Part shown: piece by piece, positions 1 through 5,815 of the stretch
Layout: every line of letters begins with the position of its first letter
How positions within the stretch are numbered: the first letter of the stretch is position 1
From: an uncultured Caldilinea sp.
GTDB lineage: Bacteria > Chloroflexota > Anaerolineae > Caldilineales > Caldilineaceae
NCBI GenBank assembly: GCA_937928035.1
Contig: CALFWA010000240.1
Span: forward strand, 1 to 5,815
Length of the DNA stretch: 5,815 nucleotides
Direction: 5' to 3'
Translations under genes and position numbers: made by a program
The notes under the pieces: model-generated
The model's input: the letters and a program-made list of their open reading frames with translations, nothing else
Databases searched by the model: none
What the model was told of the DNA's origin: nothing

Positions 1-1
1 A

Positions 2-949
<948 letters not shown>

Positions 950-965
950 AGATTGTTCTTTGTAG

Positions 966-1139
966 ATGCAACTTGGGCTTCGTTTTGGTCATCGGAATCG
1001 TTTTCGTGCATTGGATCGAATCAATTATGATGAATGGGTGACGCACGAGGATTTTTGGCGCAAAGTTGAGACCGAGACGCCAACAGCAGAGGAAAATCGG
1101 ATGGATTCGTTTGAAGGGTTTTTGAACAAGGAAACGTAG
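966..1139 (+). CDS. possible small ORF, 57 residues, function unknown
   Basis: An ATG at 966, directly after an in-frame TAG at 963-965, opens 57 codons that stop at TAG 1137-1139, two bases before the MoaD-like start codon. The first part of the peptide is basic (Arg-rich, residues 6-18). The rest is acidic and hydrophilic with three aromatic-rich patches (INYDEWV, EDFWRKVE, DSFEGFL). There is no signal peptide, membrane helix or Cys/His motif, and I do not recognise a family. In its favour are the tight spacing to the next gene, which would permit translational coupling, and the plausible composition of its second half; a TTG at 1011 is an alternative start. Against it are the lack of a clear ribosome binding site and a third-position GC of roughly 44%, much lower than the neighbouring genes. 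It may be a real small protein, a decayed gene remnant, or chance. Confidence 0.35.
   Translation: MQLGLRFGHRNRFRALDRINYDEWVTHEDFWRKVETETPTAEENRMDSFEGFLNKET
1128..1134 (+). promoter_or_regulatory. Shine-Dalgarno-like site of the MoaD-like gene
   Basis: AAGGAAA lies about 7-9 bases before the ATG at 1142 and supports that start. The site falls inside the last codons of the possible small ORF at 966-1139, so translation of that ORF, if real, would pass through it. Confidence 0.6.
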
Positions 1140-1141
1140 CA

Positions 1142-1425
<284 letters not shown>

Positions 1426-1426
<1 letters not shown>

Positions 1427-1683
1427 TGGTGCGCGTCGAACACGACTACTATGGCGTGCCGGTTTGGCTGATGCAGGAGTATCTCACCCAGCTCGGCGGT
1501 CGCGCTGTGGGCGAAAACCAGATGGAGGGCGACGGCTGGCGCGCGGAGCTGCGTCCGGCCCAACGCCGCCAGATCGGTTCGCTCAGCGTCGGCGGCGCAA
1601 CCGTTGTTTTTGTCGGCGAGCAGGCGGCGCTCGATGCACTCTTTGCGCAGTTGCATTGGAAGACGCTGCGCGGCGGCGGTTGA
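1426..1683 (+). CDS. DUF1952-like protein, counterpart of the C-terminal domain of Thermus MoaD-related protein
   Basis: The product has 85 residues from ATG 1426, which overlaps the MoaD-like stop as TGATG. GTG 1423 would add one residue, but the ATG overlap is the classical coupling arrangement. From memory, the Thermus thermophilus MoaD-related protein (crystal structure 1V8C) carries a MoaD domain followed by a domain called DUF1952. This product looks like that second domain. The shared-looking parts are VPVWLMQEYLTQLGG at about 11-25, QIGSLSVGGATVVFVGE at about 49-65 and a C-terminal LRGGG. The match is by recall, not alignment. The protein is small and soluble, with no membrane segment, signal peptide or metal motif. 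Its function is unknown. Gene coupling and the fusion in Thermus suggest it binds or caps the MoaD-like protein. It ends exactly in Gly-Gly-Gly, which is unusual and may or may not matter. Confidence 0.75.
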
Positions 1684-1753
1684 CGGCGAGCGCCAGGATA
1701 GGTTTCCGTGAGTCGTCACACTCTTCCTGTTCGCCGATCCTTGCTACGACTGG

Positions 1754-3610
<1,857 letters not shown>

Positions 3611-3615
3611 ACATT

Positions 3616-3629
3616 ATGGATAATGGATA
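3616..3629 (+). repeat. tandem 7-bp duplication ATGGATA x2 at the recD2 start
   Basis: ATGGATA occurs at 3616-3622 and again at 3623-3629. Each copy starts with an ATG, and the two are in different frames. The second copy holds the recD2 start. The first would open a 17-codon frame that ends at TGA 3667-3669. Confidence 0.85.
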
Positions 3630-5815
3630 CGCTGCGCGGCGTCGTCGAACGCATCACCTTTCACAATGAAGAGACCGGCTACACCGTCGCCAAGCTGACG
3701 CCGGAAGCGATGGCGCGCACCCTGTTCGGCCCTGCTCGCGAAGTGACGATCGTCGGCGCCATGCTGGGGCTGAACGTGGGCGAGTGCGTTGAGTTGACCG
3801 GGCGGTGGACGGTGCACGGCGACTATGGCCGTCAGTTTCAGGTCGAAACGTTTCGCCCGGTTTTACCCGCCACCATCGCCGGGCTGGAAAAATATCTGGG
3901 CAGCGGGCTGATCAAAGGCGTCGGTCCGGTGACCGCCCATCGCATCGTCAAACAATTTGGCCTCGACGCGTTGACCATCATCGAAGAGCAGCCGGAACGC
4001 TTGATCGAAGCGCCAGGCGTTGGCCCGAAGCGGGCAGAGATGATCCGCAAGGCATGGGCCGAGCAGCGTGCCATCAAGGAGGTGATGCTCTTTCTGCAGA
4101 GTCACGGCGTCAGCACCAGCCTCGCCGCCAAAATTTACAAGACCTACGGCGACGACGCCATCCACATTGTGCGCAGCGACCCCTACCGGCTGGCGCACGA
4201 CATCTTCGGCGTCGGTTTTCTCACGGCGGACAAAATTGCGCGCTTCCTCGGCATGCCGGAGGATGCGCCGGAGCGCGTGGCTGCAGGCATCGCCTATGCG
4301 CTCAACCAGGCGAGCGAGGAGGGGCATGTTTTTCTGCCCACTTCCGAGCTGGTGAAACTCACCGCCGAACTGTTGAATGTGCCCCCCTCCTTGATCGGCC
4401 TAGGCCTGGCGCGCCTGTGGAACGAGGGGCAGGTCAAGGTCGCGCCTGGAGCGGGAGGCGAAGCCATCGAGCCGCAGCCGACTTTCGTCGCCGAGCCGAG
4501 GCTTGTCGCCGAGCAAGGGCAATTGTACGCCGTCCATACGGTCGAAGAGGCGCAGCGGCTGCTGGCGGAGGAGAACGCCGTCTACCTGACGCCACTCTAT
4601 TTCAGCGAAGTCGGCGCGGCGCGGCGTCTCCGTCGCCTCCTGAACGAAGGAGAGAGTCGGCTGGCGATCTTCGCACAGTATCGCTCGGAGGATTGGACCC
4701 GTGCACTGGCTGCCGCCGAGCCTGGCAATGGGTTCCCCCTTGCTCCTCAGCAGCGACAGGCGGTGCAGGCTGCGCTGACGCATCGCGTGACCGTGCTGAC
4801 GGGCGGCCCGGGCACCGGCAAGACAACCGCTGTGCGTACGATTCTGCACCTCTGCCGACGAGAAGGCAAGCGCGCGCTGCTCGCGGCGCCCACCGGCCGC
4901 GCTGCCAAGCGACTGACGGAAACGACCGGCCAGGAAGCCAAAACCATCCATCGCCTGCTCGAATTCAAGCCGGGTGAAGGGCTGGCGTTTCAGCGCAATG
5001 AAGAAAACCCGCTTGAGGGAGACCTGTTGATCGTCGACGAAGCCTCCATGCTCGACCTGCCGCTTACGCATCATCTATTGAAGGCGATTCCGCCCGGCAT
5101 GCATCTGCTGCTGGTGGGCGACATCGATCAATTGCCGAGCGTGGGCGCAGGCAACGTGCTCAAGGATATCATCGCTGCGTTGGAAAGTCAGGAGAACCTC
5201 GGCGCCCGCGCAGCCGTCATCCGACTGCAGACCATTTTTCGCCAGGAGGCTGGCTCGCTGATCATCGCCAACGCCCATCGCATCAACGCAGGGCAAATGC
5301 CGATCATCGACAACCGGGCGGCGACCGACTTCTTCCTTTTTCGCACTGAAACGCCGGAGCGCGCTGCGCAACTGTGCGTCGAGCTGGTGACGGAGCGCAT
5401 CCCGCGTCGTTTTGGCATTCCGCCGGAGGAGATTCAGGCGCTGGCGCCGATGCATCGCGGGGTGGTCGGCGTGGCGGCGCTCAACGCTGCGCTGCAGAAG
5501 GCGTTAAACCCGCCTGCGCCCGATCGCCCGGAGCGCACCGTCGGCAGCCGCGTCTATCGCGTCGGCGACAAGGTGATGCAGGTTCGCAACAACTACGACA
5601 AAGATGTGTACAACGGCGACATTGGCCGCATCGCGGCCCTTGATCCCGTGATGCATACGTTGACGGTTGTATTCGATGGCCGACCGGTTCGCTATGAGTT
5701 TCTTGAACTGGATGAACTGATCCACGCCTACGCCGTCAGCGTGCATAAGAGCCAGGGCAGCGAATTCACCGCCGTGGTGATCCCGGTCCTCACTTCACAT
5801 TACATGATGCTGCAG
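3623..5815 (+). CDS. recD2: RecD2-type ATP-dependent DNA helicase (SF1B), 3'-truncated by window edge
   Basis: The visible part is 731 codons. ATG 3623 is the only usual start (ATG/GTG/TTG) between the in-frame stop of the cytochrome gene (TAG 3608) and family sequence. The N-terminal OB-like domain (GVVERITFHNEETGYTV, residues 6-22; YGRQFQVE, about 68-75) is typical of RecD2 and absent from the RecD subunit of RecBCD. Helix-hairpin-helix motifs follow at about 96-110, 127-141 and 193-206. The helicase core shows Walker A GGPGTGKTT (394-402), motif Ia APTGRAAKRL (422-431), Walker B IVDEAS (470-475), motif III GDIDQLPSVGAG (499-510), LQTIFRQ near 542-548 and motif V-like VHKSQGSEF (707-715). 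The last visible residues, TSHYMMLQ, lead into the expected RNLLYTAxTRA motif VI, which lies beyond the edge, so probably under 100 residues are missing. RecD2 enzymes translocate 5'-3' on single-stranded DNA and act in repair and replication without RecBC. A weak GGA precedes the start. Confidence 0.96.
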   Translation, partial: MDTLRGVVERITFHNEETGYTVAKLTPEAMARTLFGPAREVTIVGAMLGLNVGECVELTGRWTVHGDYGRQFQVETFRPVLPATIAGLEKYLGSGLIKGVGPVTAHRIVKQFGLDALTIIEEQPERLIEAPGVGPKRAEMIRKAWAEQRAIKEVMLFLQSHGVSTSLAAKIYKTYGDDAIHIVRSDPYRLAHDIFGVGFLTADKIARFLGMPEDAPERVAAGIAYALNQASEEGHVFLPTSELVKLTAELLNVPPSLIGLGLARLWNEGQVKVAPGAGGEAIEPQPTFVAEPRLVAEQGQLYAVHTVEEAQRLLAEENAVYLTPLYFSEVGAARRLRRLLNEGESRLAIFAQYRSEDWTRALAAAEPGNGFPLAPQQRQAVQAALTHRVTVLTGGPGTGKTTAVRTILHLCRREGKRALLAAPTGRAAKRLTETTGQEAKTIHRLLEFKPGEGLAFQRNEENPLEGDLLIVDEASMLDLPLTHHLLKAIPPGMHLLLVGDIDQLPSVGAGNVLKDIIAALESQENLGARAAVIRLQTIFRQEAGSLIIANAHRINAGQMPIIDNRAATDFFLFRTETPERAAQLCVELVTERIPRRFGIPPEEIQALAPMHRGVVGVAALNAALQKALNPPAPDRPERTVGSRVYRVGDKVMQVRNNYDKDVYNGDIGRIAALDPVMHTLTVVFDGRPVRYEFLELDELIHAYAVSVHKSQGSEFTAVVIPVLTSHYMMLQ

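Larger units (their letters stand above)
950..1141 (+). other. AT-richer spacer between the acyl-CoA dehydrogenase and MoaD-like genes
   Basis: This 192-base stretch is distinctly less GC-rich than its flanks. It contains a TATGAT at 1026-1031, one mismatch from a consensus -10 box, but no acceptable -35 hexamer at 16-18 bases before it. I see no hairpin with a T-run after the acyl-CoA dehydrogenase stop. A promoter for the MoaD-like unit probably lies here, but I cannot fix its position. The doubtful 57-residue ORF occupies most of the stretch. Confidence 0.4.

Noticed and set aside
1026..1031. TATGAT as a -10 promoter element
   Set aside because: No reasonable -35 sequence lies 16-18 bases upstream and no TG extension precedes it, so I do not call a promoter.
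1684..1753. CGGCGA / TCGCCG inverted repeat as a terminator or operator before the cytochrome gene
   Set aside because: The arms are only six bases and 41 bases apart, with no T-run; this is expected by chance in GC-rich DNA.
3805..4977. 390-codon + frame within recD2
   Set aside because: It is the +2 shadow of the helicase gene; the product is Arg-rich and shows no motif, while the recD2 frame carries all helicase motifs continuously.

Overview
The window is GC-rich, with strong G/C preference at third codon positions. It holds five confident protein genes plus one doubtful small ORF, all read on the + strand. Both end genes run off the window. I see no rRNA, tRNA, CRISPR array, transposase or integrase. 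The gene content suggests a bacterium of the Chloroflexota, perhaps a thermophilic Caldilinea/Anaerolineae-type lineage. The reasons are an AidB-type acyl-CoA dehydrogenase, a MoaD plus DUF1952-like pair otherwise familiar to me from Thermus, a signal-anchored cytochrome c with a short cytoplasmic SHOCT-like tail, and a stand-alone RecD2 helicase. This placement is an inference from protein style, not from a marker gene.

Layout. Positions 2-949 are the C-terminal part of an AidB-like acyl-CoA dehydrogenase. Positions 950-1141 are noticeably more AT-rich and hold a possible 57-residue ORF (966-1139). Positions 1142-1426 encode a MoaD/ThiS ubiquitin-fold protein. It overlaps by one base (TGATG) a small gene at 1426-1683 that resembles the C-terminal domain of the Thermus MoaD-related fusion protein. 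Positions 1754-3610 encode an exported, membrane-anchored di-heme cytochrome c with a large beta-rich extracytoplasmic part. Positions 3623-5815 encode almost all of a RecD2-type 5'-3' DNA helicase, cut before its last conserved motif.

How the genes relate. The MoaD-like gene and its partner are clearly a translationally coupled unit, and the small ORF upstream may belong to it. The cytochrome and recD2 are only 12 bases apart and could be cotranscribed, but nothing suggests a shared function. The AidB-like and RecD2 genes both belong to families with DNA-damage links, but they are separated by unrelated genes and should not be read as one repair cluster. The most interesting points are the MoaD-like protein, whose glycine motif is not terminal and which is split from a domain that is fused in Thermus, and the cytochrome, whose second heme has a His-Pro where the first has a Met-Pro.
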